Positions 24,084 through 32,252 of a stretch of DNA of 40,199 bases are shown here, piece after piece. The translations under genes were made by a program, and so were the position numbers. How positions within the stretch are numbered: the first letter of the stretch is position 1; each line of letters begins with the position of its first letter. Where the stretch lies: contig NZ_JABETO010000022.1 of NCBI RefSeq assembly GCF_013055795.1, positions 1-40,199 of the forward strand, read 5' to 3'. The stretch is from Streptomyces sp. I05A-00742 (lineage in GTDB: Bacteria; Actinomycetota; Actinomycetes; Streptomycetales; Streptomycetaceae). Under the pieces are notes generated by a model that made no database searches, was not told where the DNA came from, and was given only the letters and a program-made list of their open reading frames with translations.

Positions 24084-24244
24084 AAAGACTCCATTCAGTC
24101 ATGCCGAACCCGCCGGGCCGCGTGCTACGGCCTGGCCTCCCCCGGATGTCGGCGGCGGGTTCCATAACACCCCCCGAGCGAAGAGAAATCCAGAGGAAAC
24201 CCAGGTTGCTCGCTAGATGGCAACAGGCCCCTGATGCACACTAG
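24084..24244. promoter_or_regulatory. Divergent control region of the island
   Basis: This 161-bp region separates the HNH-like gene (minus) from the HTH regulator (plus). GTTGC (24205-24209) and GCAAC (24220-24224) form an inverted repeat. CTAGATG occurs twice in direct orientation (24213-24219 and 24241-24247, the second overlapping the annotated start). These are candidate sites for the adjacent regulator; binding is not shown. Confidence 0.4.
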
Positions 24245-25174
24245 ATGCCCTCGACCGGCAGCTCAGGGGGATCGGTATTGCGTCAGCGCCAACGTGAAGT
24301 GACCCGTCAAGGCCGCAGCGAGGGCGGCATCCCGCCGGGCAGGCAGGCCCTTGCCGAGGGGCTGCAGGAGCTCCGCAGCCTCTTGAAGCCATCACGGCCT
24401 ACCCTGCAGCAACTCATGGACCGCCTCAGGAGCGAAGCTCAGTACCACGTGGACCGGGCGTCGCTTAGCCGGTATTTCCGCGGCAAGCGCGTCGCTCCCC
24501 TGACCTTCGTAGCAAAGCTGTACAAGCTGGCAGAACACGATTCAGCGGGCGTGGAGATGAAGCCGCACTCTCACTTCGTCAAGCTGCAACAGCAAGCGGA
24601 GCCAAAGCTCTGCGCCTCCTGCGCAGAACTCCGCCAGAAGCTCCAGTCGCTGAGGGGCGAGTGCGCATCGTTGAAGGCGGGCTGCACGAAGCACTCGCAC
24701 AGCGAGTCTGTCGAGGCTGAGGTTCACAGAGAGGCTGAGGTTCACAGAGAGCAAGACTCACAAGCCGGCACTCAGCAGTTCTCCGCTGACACCAGCGAGC
24801 TGGCAACGCACCTGCCGGTCCCCCCTCCCTACGGGGACCGGCAACACAGTGCCGCCGATGTTGCCGCCGCGACGCAACTAGCCAACCGGGCGGCGAAACT
24901 ACTCAAAGGGGATAATAAAAACGCGTCAGGGGAGGTCCTCACGTTGCTGCGGGACACCGTGAAGGTCCTGACACCGCTGGAGAGTGCCGCTTCCCTGACC
25001 TTGCTTCGGCAGCAGCACGGCCATCTGGCCGATACATTCATCGAGCTCTTCGGGCGGGAGCAGCCGAGCAACCTGGTCATCCGTGTCGCGCTTCAGCTGA
25101 ACGAGTTCGGCATGACGAGCGACGCGAATGCGATTCTCCGAACGTCTCTCAAACACGCAGATCCAGCTGAGTAG
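24245..25174 (+). CDS. HTH regulator of the island (XRE-like)
   Basis: A 309-residue protein. Residues about 52-100 look like a lambda-repressor-type HTH (PTLQQLMDRLRSEAQYHVD, then RASLSRYFRGKRVAPLTFVA). This is followed by a Cys pair (CASC, 123-126), a probable coiled coil (about 115-148) and a hydrophilic linker. The linker contains an exact tandem 18-bp duplication (24713-24730 and 24731-24748) encoding EAEVHR twice. The C-terminal 110 residues are Ala/Leu-rich helices. A TTG at 24278 has the better ribosome site (AGGGGG seven bases upstream), so the true protein may start 11 codons later. Its divergent position suggests it controls the three-gene operon, as control proteins do for restriction systems. 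Similar HTH proteins are common singly in Streptomyces, so it could also be an unrelated neighbour. Confidence 0.65.
   Translation: MPSTGSSGGSVLRQRQREVTRQGRSEGGIPPGRQALAEGLQELRSLLKPSRPTLQQLMDRLRSEAQYHVDRASLSRYFRGKRVAPLTFVAKLYKLAEHDSAGVEMKPHSHFVKLQQQAEPKLCASCAELRQKLQSLRGECASLKAGCTKHSHSESVEAEVHREAEVHREQDSQAGTQQFSADTSELATHLPVPPPYGDRQHSAADVAAATQLANRAAKLLKGDNKNASGEVLTLLRDTVKVLTPLESAASLTLLRQQHGHLADTFIELFGREQPSNLVIRVALQLNEFGMTSDANAILRTSLKHADPAE
24713..24748 (+). repeat. Exact 18-bp tandem duplication inside the regulator gene
   Basis: GAGGCTGAGGTTCACAGA is present twice in direct succession, in frame, encoding EAEVHR twice. Exact identity suggests a recent slippage event; copy number may vary between strains. 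Confidence 0.9.
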
Positions 25175-25178
25175 AACA

Positions 25179-25209
25179 GCGGGCGAGGAGCATCAGCCAC
25201 CTCGCCCGC
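25179..25209 (+). terminator. Terminator after the island regulator
   Basis: GCGGGCGAGG (25179-25188) pairs perfectly with CCTCGCCCGC (25200-25209) around an 11-base loop, starting five bases after the regulator stop codon. No T-run follows, as is common in Streptomyces. Confidence 0.7.
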
Positions 25210-25307
25210 GCCGTAGTTCTGCCCAGCCTGCTCAGCCGGCAGCGACGTTGAAGCGCCGTACTGAACCAAGCCTTACCTAACGCTTCACCTTTGCCGCCCT
25301 CATCCGC

Positions 25308-26540
25308 CTACGCGTCGGCCAGTTCGGCTCCCGCATCCTTCGTGGCGGTCTCGGGCACGGCCGTCTCCGCGTTCCCCGCCCGCCGTCCGATCGCCGGTGC
25401 CAGGGCTCCGATGGCGAGGGCTGCGGCGACGCCCGCGAGGGCGCTGAACCACCAGATGAAGGCGGGGCCGGTGTTGGCGTAGAGGGTGGTGCCGAGGGCG
25501 AGGGCGGTGAAGCGGGCGACGCCCCAGGTCCATTGGTAGGCGCCCTGGTAGCGGCCGCGGGCGTGGGTGGGGGCGAGGCCGGCGACGATGGCGCCGGCGG
25601 TGCCGCCGAGGGTGGCTTCGCCGAGGGACCAGAGGACGACGGTGGCGGCATAGGCCCAGGTGGTGTGGGCGAGGCCGGTGAGGGCGACGCCGAGGGCGGT
25701 GAGGATGCTGCCGGCGACGTAGACGGGGATCTGGCGGAAGCGGGCCAGGACGGTGGTGGCGACGGGCTGGAGGACGACGACGAGGACGGCGTTGAGGGTG
25801 GACATCAGGCCGAGGGTGGTGGCCGAGAGGCCGTCGTCGCGGATGGCCAGGGGGAGGGCCACCTCGGTGAGGGTGTAGATGATCAGGGCGACGTAGAAGA
25901 GGGGCAGGAGGGCCCGCATCAGGGGGTCGCGGGCGACCACGCCGTAGCCCTGGCCGTCGGCCTTGGAGGGGACGGCGGTCCGGCCGCGAGGCAGCATGGT
26001 CGCGGCGATCAGGGCGTAGGCCAGGGTGCTCGCCGCGTTCACCACGAACAGCAGCCAGTAGCCGCGGGCCGCAAGGAAGCCGCCGAGGACGCCGGCGACG
26101 GCGGTGCCGATGTTGACGGCCCAGTGGAAGAGGGAGAAGGCGGCACGGCGGCGGTCGGCGGTGACGCTGTCGGAGAGGAGGGCTCCCGCGGCCGGGCCGA
26201 CCATGCTGCCGGCGCCGCTGAGGAGGGCGGCGGCCGCGGCGAGGGTGACGGTGTTCGGCGCGGCGAAGAGGAGGCCCTGGCCCGCCGCGGTGCCGAGCAG
26301 ACCGGTGAGCATGGTGGCGCGGCGGCCGATGCGGTCGGCCAGCAGGCCGCCCACCGCGGGCCCGACCAGGTTGCCGGCGCCCAGCGCGCCCAGGATGTAG
26401 GGGATCTGGTCGGTGGGGATGCCGCGGGAGCCGAGGAAGAAGACGAGGAAGGGGGTGACGAGGTAGCCGAGTCTGTTGACGACGGTTCCGCTGAAGACGA
26501 TCCAGGCGGTGCGGGGGAGGCCGCTGAAGGTGGAGAGCAT
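25308..26540 (-). CDS. MFS transporter, DHA1-like exporter
   Basis: A 12-helix membrane carrier of 410 residues from ATG 26540 (422 if ATG 26576 is used). The inner start is favoured because GAAGG lies seven bases upstream and translation then begins MLSTFSGLPRTAWIVFSG, a usual MFS opening. Motif A appears as GLLADRIGRRATML in the loop between helices 2 and 3. The C-terminus is short and charged. It is divergent from the ArsR-type regulator at 26614, a common regulator/exporter arrangement, so export of a toxic or signalling compound under that regulator's control is likely. The substrate is not predictable. It is the first gene after the island and has the high GC of the normal chromosome. 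Confidence 0.88.
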   Translation of the reverse strand: MLSTFSGLPRTAWIVFSGTVVNRLGYLVTPFLVFFLGSRGIPTDQIPYILGALGAGNLVGPAVGGLLADRIGRRATMLTGLLGTAAGQGLLFAAPNTVTLAAAAALLSGAGSMVGPAAGALLSDSVTADRRRAAFSLFHWAVNIGTAVAGVLGGFLAARGYWLLFVVNAASTLAYALIAATMLPRGRTAVPSKADGQGYGVVARDPLMRALLPLFYVALIIYTLTEVALPLAIRDDGLSATTLGLMSTLNAVLVVVLQPVATTVLARFRQIPVYVAGSILTALGVALTGLAHTTWAYAATVVLWSLGEATLGGTAGAIVAGLAPTHARGRYQGAYQWTWGVARFTALALGTTLYANTGPAFIWWFSALAGVAAALAIGALAPAIGRRAGNAETAVPETATKDAGAELADA

Positions 26541-26613
26541 GAGCAGACCTTCGCCCGGTGCCCGGACGGCGGCCATTGATTAAGCTCAGCCTGAATGCAA
26601 CCGGACGACGGGG

Positions 26614-27591
26614 GTGTCCGTGCTCTCCGAACTGGCTTTTTCCGCCGACGATCTCGCGCTCACGCGCTTCGCGGTCTCACCGATGTGGGAAGTGGTCTCA
26701 AGCTTCCGGCTGCTCATGTCACGGGCCGCCCACCCGGTGCACCACCCGTGGGTGGACCAGGTGCGACCGAGGGTGGCCGACGCCGGGCTGACCGCGGGCT
26801 GGCTGGCCGAGCTGGTGCCCGCCGACGGCTACCTCTGCGACTTCCTCACCCCGTTCCCCGCCGAGCCGTCGCCGTCCCTGGACGCCGAACTGGCCGCCAT
26901 CAGGGCGACCCCGGCCGAGTCGGTGGTGGCCGACCTCGACAACCTGGGCCGGAGCTCCGCGCGGTGCGAGGCGCTGCGGTCGGCTCCCGAGGCGTGGCTG
27001 TCGCAGGTCACGGAGGAGATCGAAACGTACTGGGAGCTCGCGCTCGCCCCCTACTGGGCGAAGATCCGCAGCGTGCTGGACGCGGAGGTCTTCCACCGCG
27101 CCCGCCAGGTCGCCGAGCACGGCGCCGGACGGTTCTTCAACGACCTGCACACCTCGGTGAGCTGGGACGACAACACCCTCCGGCTGGTCCGGCGGAGCTG
27201 CCTGGTGACGCGCCACACAACGGGTCCCGGACTGCTGCTGGTCCCCTCCGCGTTCGCCGCGAACGTGCTGACCTGGACGCGTCCCCCGGCACCGCCGCAG
27301 CTCGCCTACCCCGCCCGCGGGACGGGCACGCTGTGGGAGCACCGGCCGGTGGCGCGGGCCGAGGCCATCGCCGCCGTCCTCGGCCGCTCCCGGACCCGGC
27401 TGCTGACCGAGCTCGACGCGCCCGCCTCCACGACGGAGCTGGCCGGCCGCACCGGCATCTCCGCCGCCGGCGTCTCCCAGCACCTGGCGGCGCTGCGCGG
27501 GGCCGGGATGGTCAGCGCGCACCGGGCGGGACGGTCGGTGCTGTACGCCCGTACGGCCGTCGCGGAGTCGCTGCTGACGGCACCGGTCTGA
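26614..27591 (+). CDS. ArsR-type winged-helix regulator (DUF5937-like)
   Basis: A 325-residue regulator. A long N-terminal domain begins SVLSELAFSADDLALTRFAV, typical of the actinobacterial DUF5937 family. A C-terminal ArsR-like winged helix follows at about 255-315: ASTTELAGRTGISAAGVSQH then LAALRGAGMVSAHRAGRSVL. No metal-binding Cys pair is seen in the helix, so it is not an arsenic-type sensor. The start is GTG 26614; GTG 26620 has slightly better spacing from the GGGGG tract. The gap to the divergent MFS gene is 37 bp to the outer MFS start (73 bp to the preferred one), so the two share a promoter region and mutual control is the likeliest role. The effector is unknown. Confidence 0.85.
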   Translation: MSVLSELAFSADDLALTRFAVSPMWEVVSSFRLLMSRAAHPVHHPWVDQVRPRVADAGLTAGWLAELVPADGYLCDFLTPFPAEPSPSLDAELAAIRATPAESVVADLDNLGRSSARCEALRSAPEAWLSQVTEEIETYWELALAPYWAKIRSVLDAEVFHRARQVAEHGAGRFFNDLHTSVSWDDNTLRLVRRSCLVTRHTTGPGLLLVPSAFAANVLTWTRPPAPPQLAYPARGTGTLWEHRPVARAEAIAAVLGRSRTRLLTELDAPASTTELAGRTGISAAGVSQHLAALRGAGMVSAHRAGRSVLYARTAVAESLLTAPV

Positions 27592-27719
27592 GCCGGACCG
27601 CCGGACCGGGTGCGGAGGGTCGCCTTCCGCCCTCTCGCCGACAACCCCCGCGGGAGCGCGCGTTAGTGTCGGGACAGACGTGCGCGTCTCTTGATGTCTT
27701 TGATGCGGAGGTTGCCGGA

Positions 27720-28043
27720 ATGGCAGCGATGAATGCAGTGACACGAGTTCCGGCGTCCGTGGTGGCCGCGACCGGGCTCGTCGGTGGATACAGCGTGGCC
27801 CGGCTGACCGGGAAGCGGCCCCTCGGCGGGCTCGCCCTCGGGGCCGCCGGGATCATGGCCGCCCGCCAGTGGGCCGGCAAGGTGGGGTCCGGCAAGGCCG
27901 CCGCGCTGACCGGGCTGTACGTGGCCGGGTTCGCCGGATCCCACCCGCTGGCCAAGAAGGTCGGCGCCTGGCCGTCCGTGCTGGGCGTGGCGGGGAGCGT
28001 CGCGCTCGCCTCCTGGGCCGTGGAGCGCACGGCGGCGCGCTGA
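27720..28043 (+). CDS. Small Gly/Ala-rich membrane protein
   Basis: A 107-residue protein, mostly short hydrophobic segments rich in Gly and Ala (VVAATGLVGGYSVARLTG, LGGLALGAAGIMAARQWAG, AALTGLYVAGFAGSHPLAKK, SVLGVAGSVALASWAVER). They could form three or four packed membrane helices of Gly-zipper type. ATG 27720 follows GGAGG at 27706-27710. The frame remains open far upstream across the ArsR-type gene, but those codons are a shadow. It lies downstream of the regulator gene and is convergent with the aldo/keto reductase. Function unknown. Confidence 0.75.
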   Translation: MAAMNAVTRVPASVVAATGLVGGYSVARLTGKRPLGGLALGAAGIMAARQWAGKVGSGKAAALTGLYVAGFAGSHPLAKKVGAWPSVLGVAGSVALASWAVERTAAR

Positions 28044-28103
28044 GCGAGACCGGTGGAACGTGGTTCCTCCCCCGCCGTCATCGGGAGAGGAACCGACCCG
28101 GAA

Positions 28104-29060
28104 CTACTCCGACGCCTCCGTGAGACGCGCCAGCTCCGCCTCCGTCAGCTTCAGGTCCGCCAACGCCAGCAGCGGCGGCAGCTGTTCGACGGTGCGCGCG
28201 CTCGCCAGCGGGGTGGCGACCGTCGGCCGGCTCGCCAGCCAGGCCAGGGCCACCGTGGCGATCTCGGCGTCGTGCGCGGCGGCCACCTCGTCGAGGGCGG
28301 CCAGCACCCGGCGTCCGCGGGCGGTCTCCAGGTGCTGGGCGGCGGTTCCCGCGCGGGCGCTGTCGACCGTGCCGCCCGGGCGGTACTTGCCGGTGAGGAA
28401 GCCCGAGGCCAGGGCGTAGTACGGAACGGCGGCGAGGCCGTGCCGGGCGGCGACGTCGGCGAGCGGGCCCTCGTAGGTGTCGCGCGAGACGAGGTTGTAA
28501 CCGGGCTGGATCGCGACGTACTTGGCGATGCCGGCGGAGTCGGAGAACTCCAGGGCCTCGGCGAGCCGTTCCGGTGTGACGTTGGAGGCAGCGATCTCGC
28601 GGACCTTGCCCTCCTTCACCAGCGCGTCGAGCGTGGTGAGGTACTCCTCGACCGGCAGGGACGGGTCGTCGTAGTGCGTGTAGTAGAGGTCGATGTGGTC
28701 GGTGCGCAGCCGGCGCAGGGAGCCTTCGATGCCCTCCTTGATGGCGGCCGCGGACAGCCCGCGGCGCTCCGGGTAGCCGGCACCGACCTTGGTGGCGACG
28801 ACGATGTCGTCGCGGTTGCGGCGGGAGGCCAGCCAGTCGCCGATGACGGTCTCGGACTCACCGCCCGAATTGCCGGGGGCCCAGGCCGAGTAGGCGTCCG
28901 CGGTGTCGATGAAGTTGCCGCCCGCCTCGGCATAGGCGTCCAGGACGGCGAACGACTCGGCCTCGTCGGCCGTCCAGCCGAAGACGTTGCCGCCGAGGGC
29001 GAGCGGGTGGACGGAGAGACTGCCGATCTTCCGGGTGTGGTGATGGTGCTCGTCGGTCAT
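28104..29060 (-). CDS. Aldo/keto reductase
   Basis: A 318-residue NADPH-dependent oxidoreductase with the (beta/alpha)8 fold. The catalytic tetrad is visible: Asp and Tyr in NFIDTADAYSAW, Lys in VVATKVGAG and His in DLYYTHYDD. The C-terminal cofactor-binding part includes VATPLASARTVEQL. The N-terminus has a run of four His (MTDEHHHHTRKIG) of unknown meaning. ATG 29060 is chosen as the first Met before the conserved KIGSLSVHPLALGGNVFGW; the frame is open to 29480 inside the next gene's antisense. The MFS gene lies upstream on the same strand with a 77-bp gap, so co-transcription is possible. The substrate is unknown. Confidence 0.93.
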   Translation of the reverse strand: MTDEHHHHTRKIGSLSVHPLALGGNVFGWTADEAESFAVLDAYAEAGGNFIDTADAYSAWAPGNSGGESETVIGDWLASRRNRDDIVVATKVGAGYPERRGLSAAAIKEGIEGSLRRLRTDHIDLYYTHYDDPSLPVEEYLTTLDALVKEGKVREIAASNVTPERLAEALEFSDSAGIAKYVAIQPGYNLVSRDTYEGPLADVAARHGLAAVPYYALASGFLTGKYRPGGTVDSARAGTAAQHLETARGRRVLAALDEVAAAHDAEIATVALAWLASRPTVATPLASARTVEQLPPLLALADLKLTEAELARLTEASE

Positions 29061-29137
29061 GTCCTGTTCCAGCGTGCTCGTGGGAAACGCTATTCCTCCG
29101 GGGCCGCGGCGGATTCCCGCCCCGGCCCCGGAGGGAG

Positions 29138-30604
29138 CTATTCCACCGGCGCGGTGGCCGGCAGCGGCTCCGGCTGGACGGAGAGCGGCGTGGCGATGTC
29201 CTCCAGGGACCGCCCCTCGGCCCGTACCGCCAGGAAGGCGGCGATCACCCCGGCCAGGCACATCAGCGTCGCGCCGATCTGGAACGCCAGGACCGCGTCG
29301 CCGACGACGCCGGTGCTCGTCAGCTGGGCGAAGAGCAGCGGGCCGCTGATGCCGCCCGCCGCCGTGCCCACCGCGTAGAAGAAGGCGATGGCCATGGCCC
29401 GGGTCTCGGTCGGGAAGACCTCGGAGACCGTGAGGTACGCGCTGCTCGCCCCGGCGGAGGCGAAGAAGAGGACGACGCACCAGCAGCCGGTCAGGGTGTT
29501 CGCGCTCAGGTGGCCGGCGTCGAAGAGCCAGGCCGTGCCGAAGAGCAGCACCCCGGACAGCAGGAACGTCGACGAGATCATGATGCGCCGGCCCACGGTG
29601 TCGAACAGTTTGCCGAGGAAAAGCGGACCGAGGAAGTTGCCCACCGCTATGACCGCGAAGAAGTAGCCGGTGCGCCCGGTGGAGACACCGAAGAATTTGG
29701 TGAGGATCTCCCCGAAACCGAAGGTGATCGCGTTGTAGAGGAACGCCTGTCCGATGAACAGGGCGAGCCCGAGGACGGCGCGGCGCCGGTAGTCCGTAAA
29801 GACCGTGCGGGCGATGTCACGGAATCCCGTGCGCTTGCGCTGGCGAATGGTGATCCGCCCGGCGGGCGGGGCCAGCTTGATGCCCTTCTCGGCCTCGATG
29901 CGCAGCTCGATGGCGTCGACCAGGCGTTCGGCCTCCTCCGCCTTGCCGTGGATGAAGAGCCAGCGGGGGCTTTCCGGCACTTGGCGGCGGACGAGCAGGA
30001 TGACGAAGCCCAGGACCACGCCCAGGCCGAACGTCAGCCGCCAGCCCACGTCCTTCGGGAAGATCCGGGTGTCCAGGAGGAATATCGACAGCAGCGAGCC
30101 GGCGATGGCCCCCAGCCAGAAGCTGCCGTTGATCACGAGGTCGATGCGGCCCCGGTAGCGCGCCGGGATCAGCTCGTCGACCGCGGAGTTGATGGCCGCG
30201 TACTCGCCCCCGATGCCGAAACCGGTGAGGAACCGGAAGGCGAAGAACCACCAGGAGGAGTACGAGAGCGCGGTCAGGGCCGTGGCGCCCAGATAGACCG
30301 CGAGGGTCACCATGAAGAGTCTTTTACGGCCGAAACGGTCGGTGAGCCGGCCGAAGAACAGGGCGCCTATGCAGGCGCCCGTCACATAGAGCGCGGCGGC
30401 CACGCCGGTCACCTGGGCTCCGGTGATGGGCAGGCCGCTCCCCCGTTCGGAGAGGCGCCCCGCGATGTTCCCGACGACCGTGACCTCCAGGCCGTCGAGG
30501 ATCCAGACCGTGCCCAGTCCGATCACCACAGTCCAGTGCCACCGGGACCAGGGCAGCCGGTCCAGGCGCGCGGGCACAGAAGTGCTGATGGTCGCGGTCG
30601 TCAC
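29138..30604 (-). CDS. MFS transporter, metabolite:H+ symporter type
   Basis: A 12-helix carrier of 488 residues. Conserved sugar-porter/metabolite-symporter elements are present: GRLTDRFGRKRLFMV (loop 2/3), GFGIGGEYAAINSAVDELIP, RGRIDLVINGSFWLGA, PESPRWLFIHGKAEEAERLV and the repeat motif KLFDTVGRRIMI in the second half. The pattern points to uptake of an organic solute rather than drug export. GTG 30604 (VTTATISTSVPARLDRLPW) is preferred over ATG 30712, whose first 36 codons read as basic, Pro-rich non-domain sequence; neither has a strong ribosome site. The aldo/keto reductase gene follows on the same strand. Confidence 0.88.
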   Translation of the reverse strand: MTTATISTSVPARLDRLPWSRWHWTVVIGLGTVWILDGLEVTVVGNIAGRLSERGSGLPITGAQVTGVAAALYVTGACIGALFFGRLTDRFGRKRLFMVTLAVYLGATALTALSYSSWWFFAFRFLTGFGIGGEYAAINSAVDELIPARYRGRIDLVINGSFWLGAIAGSLLSIFLLDTRIFPKDVGWRLTFGLGVVLGFVILLVRRQVPESPRWLFIHGKAEEAERLVDAIELRIEAEKGIKLAPPAGRITIRQRKRTGFRDIARTVFTDYRRRAVLGLALFIGQAFLYNAITFGFGEILTKFFGVSTGRTGYFFAVIAVGNFLGPLFLGKLFDTVGRRIMISSTFLLSGVLLFGTAWLFDAGHLSANTLTGCWCVVLFFASAGASSAYLTVSEVFPTETRAMAIAFFYAVGTAAGGISGPLLFAQLTSTGVVGDAVLAFQIGATLMCLAGVIAAFLAVRAEGRSLEDIATPLSVQPEPLPATAPVE

Positions 30605-30768
30605 ACAATCTGAGTTCCCGATCGCACACGGAACATTCGCGGCAAATTTCCGAATCGGGGTGCGGGCGGGGAACCACGGCGCACGGGAGGGGCTTCGAGC
30701 CCCGGGCCCCACGCCCGAGCCCCTCGCCCCACATCCGGGCCCCGCGCCCCCTCACCCCAACGCTCGCC

Positions 30769-32010
30769 CTACGGACGCAGCCCCTTCGACCGGAGCCAGT
30801 GCAGCGGGTCGACCGGATGCCCGCCGTGCGGCCTGACCTCCAGGTGCAGGTGCGCGCCCGTCACATTGCCCGTCGCCCCGACCCGGCCGATGACCTGCCC
30901 GGCGGCGACCTTGCCCTTGGTGCGGACGATGGACGACAGATGGCAGAACCACAGCTCCGTCCCGTCGTCCAGGCGCAGCACGATGCGGTAGCCGTACGAG
31001 CCGGCCCAGCCCGCGTGGGTGATCCTGCCGCCGTGCACCGCCTTGACGGGGGTGCCCGTGGGGGCGGCGAAGTCCGTACCCGTGTGCCGGTGCGACCACA
31101 TGCCGCCGGACTGGCCGAAGCGGGCGGTGATCCGGTACGAGGAGACGGGCATGACGTAGGTGCGCTTCGCCCGGGTGGCGTTGATCCGGTCCGCCGCGCG
31201 CCGGGTCTCGCTCTGGGCCCTGCTCGCCGCCTTGGCGGCGCCGGCCTGCGCGGCGGCGTCGGCCCGGGCCTTCGACGCCTGCCCGGCGGTCCGCGGCGCG
31301 GAGTGCGGCTGCCCGGCCTGCCGGGCGCCCGCGGCCGCCTGCGACGCGTCGGAGTGCGCCGTCGCGGACGATTCCGCGGCGGACCGCACCGAGGCCGTGG
31401 CCTGTGCCTTGCGCTCCGCCGTCAGCTTCGTGGCCGCCGCCACCTTCGCGGCCGCCATCCGCCGGGCGTCCGCCTCGGCCCGCTCCTGCGCCTCGTGCGT
31501 CACCTCGGCGCCGGCGGAGTCCCGCTGGTGCTCGGCCTGCTGGAGGATACGGGCGCGCAGCGCCTCGCCCGCGTCGGACGAGCCCTGCGCCAGATCCGCG
31601 GCCTCGGGGGCCCGGGCGGCCTCCGCGCGGGCCTCGGCGTCCGTGCTCTCCTCGTCGTCGTCCCCGTCGTCGAACAGGTGCGGGCCGACGTCCGGCACGG
31701 ATATCGCCGCCGGGCGCTCCTGCGCGCTGGCCATACCGCCCGCGCCGACCGCGGCGATCACGCCGACGCCGAGGACGGCACCGCTGCGGGCCATCGAGCC
31801 GCCGCGCTGCTTGGGGACCCGGTGCCGGCCGCGGGCCGGGAGGTCGTGCTCCGCGACGGGCCCGGGCAGGCCTGTGTCGTAGCCGTCGGGGCCGTCCGTA
31901 CCGCCGTGGTGCGGCGGGTGGACGGGGGAAGGGCCGGGTTCGTCCCCGTGAGGGGACCCCGGCCAGGAGCCGTGCGAACTGTCTCCGCCTGCGGACCTGT
32001 TGGACGCCAC
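30769..32010 (-). CDS. M23-family peptidoglycan endopeptidase, riboswitch-controlled
   Basis: A 413-residue cell-wall hydrolase. Residues 1-75 are hydrophilic, Gly/His/Pro-rich. A hydrophobic segment at about 77-96 (SGAVLGVGVIAAVGAGGMAS) acts as signal or anchor. Residues 120-285 are Ala-rich helical/coiled coil. The C-terminal LytM/M23 domain (about 300-413) has the zinc ligands HTGTD (His309, Asp313) and HLHLE (His387, His389). M23 enzymes cut peptide cross-links in peptidoglycan during growth, spore formation or germination. GTG 32010 is supported by AAGGAAAGGAGA upstream. The open frame continues through the leader to 32319, but that part is the ydaO riboswitch. The 70-residue stretch before the membrane segment is unusually long for a signal peptide. 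Confidence 0.92.
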   Translation of the reverse strand: MASNRSAGGDSSHGSWPGSPHGDEPGPSPVHPPHHGGTDGPDGYDTGLPGPVAEHDLPARGRHRVPKQRGGSMARSGAVLGVGVIAAVGAGGMASAQERPAAISVPDVGPHLFDDGDDDEESTDAEARAEAARAPEAADLAQGSSDAGEALRARILQQAEHQRDSAGAEVTHEAQERAEADARRMAAAKVAAATKLTAERKAQATASVRSAAESSATAHSDASQAAAGARQAGQPHSAPRTAGQASKARADAAAQAGAAKAASRAQSETRRAADRINATRAKRTYVMPVSSYRITARFGQSGGMWSHRHTGTDFAAPTGTPVKAVHGGRITHAGWAGSYGYRIVLRLDDGTELWFCHLSSIVRTKGKVAAGQVIGRVGATGNVTGAHLHLEVRPHGGHPVDPLHWLRSKGLRP

Positions 32011-32031
32011 GGGGGCGCTCTCCTTTCCTTC

Positions 32032-32172
32032 CCTCTCGCCTGCCGGGTGAGCGGTGGGGTTCCCCCCAGGCCGTTCGGGAAGAAGATCTCTACGGGCCGG
32101 AACACGGCCCGTCGCACCCCAAGGGTCGGTGGTTCCCCGGTTCCCATTCGTACCCACGGGATTCGGCGAAGG
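32032..32172 (-). ncRNA. ydaO/yuaA-type cyclic-di-AMP riboswitch
   Basis: The leader of the M23 gene contains the conserved blocks of the ydaO class: TTCGCCGAAT at the 5' end, ACCGGGGAACCACC, CTTGGGGTGCGACGGG, CTTCTTCCCGAACGG and CGCTCACCCGGCAGGCGA at the 3' end. CCTTCGCC (32172-32165) can pair with GGCGAGAGG (32040-32032) as the closing stem. In streptomycetes this riboswitch class is known upstream of cell-wall hydrolase genes such as rpfA, which supports the assignment. Only 21 bases lie between the closing stem and the GTG, including the ribosome site. Boundaries are by eye. Confidence 0.87.
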
Positions 32173-32222
32173 CGCGCGGTGCCGCCTCTTGCGGCGGTAT
32201 GAGGAACGCGCTGCGTTATCGA

Positions 32223-32252
32223 ACGTTAATAGACAGGGCTGGTTGTTTCCAA
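32223..32252 (-). promoter_or_regulatory. Predicted promoter of the riboswitch-M23 transcript
   Basis: On the minus strand TTGGAA (32252-32247) and TAACGT (32228-32223) are 18 bases apart. Transcription would start near 32216, about 45 bases before the riboswitch closing stem. Confidence 0.5.

Noticed and set aside
18327..25307. Prophage or integrative element with attachment sites
   Set aside because: No integrase, tRNA junction or matching direct repeats were found at the two ends; only the short CTCTGG/CCAGAG palindrome marks the left side.
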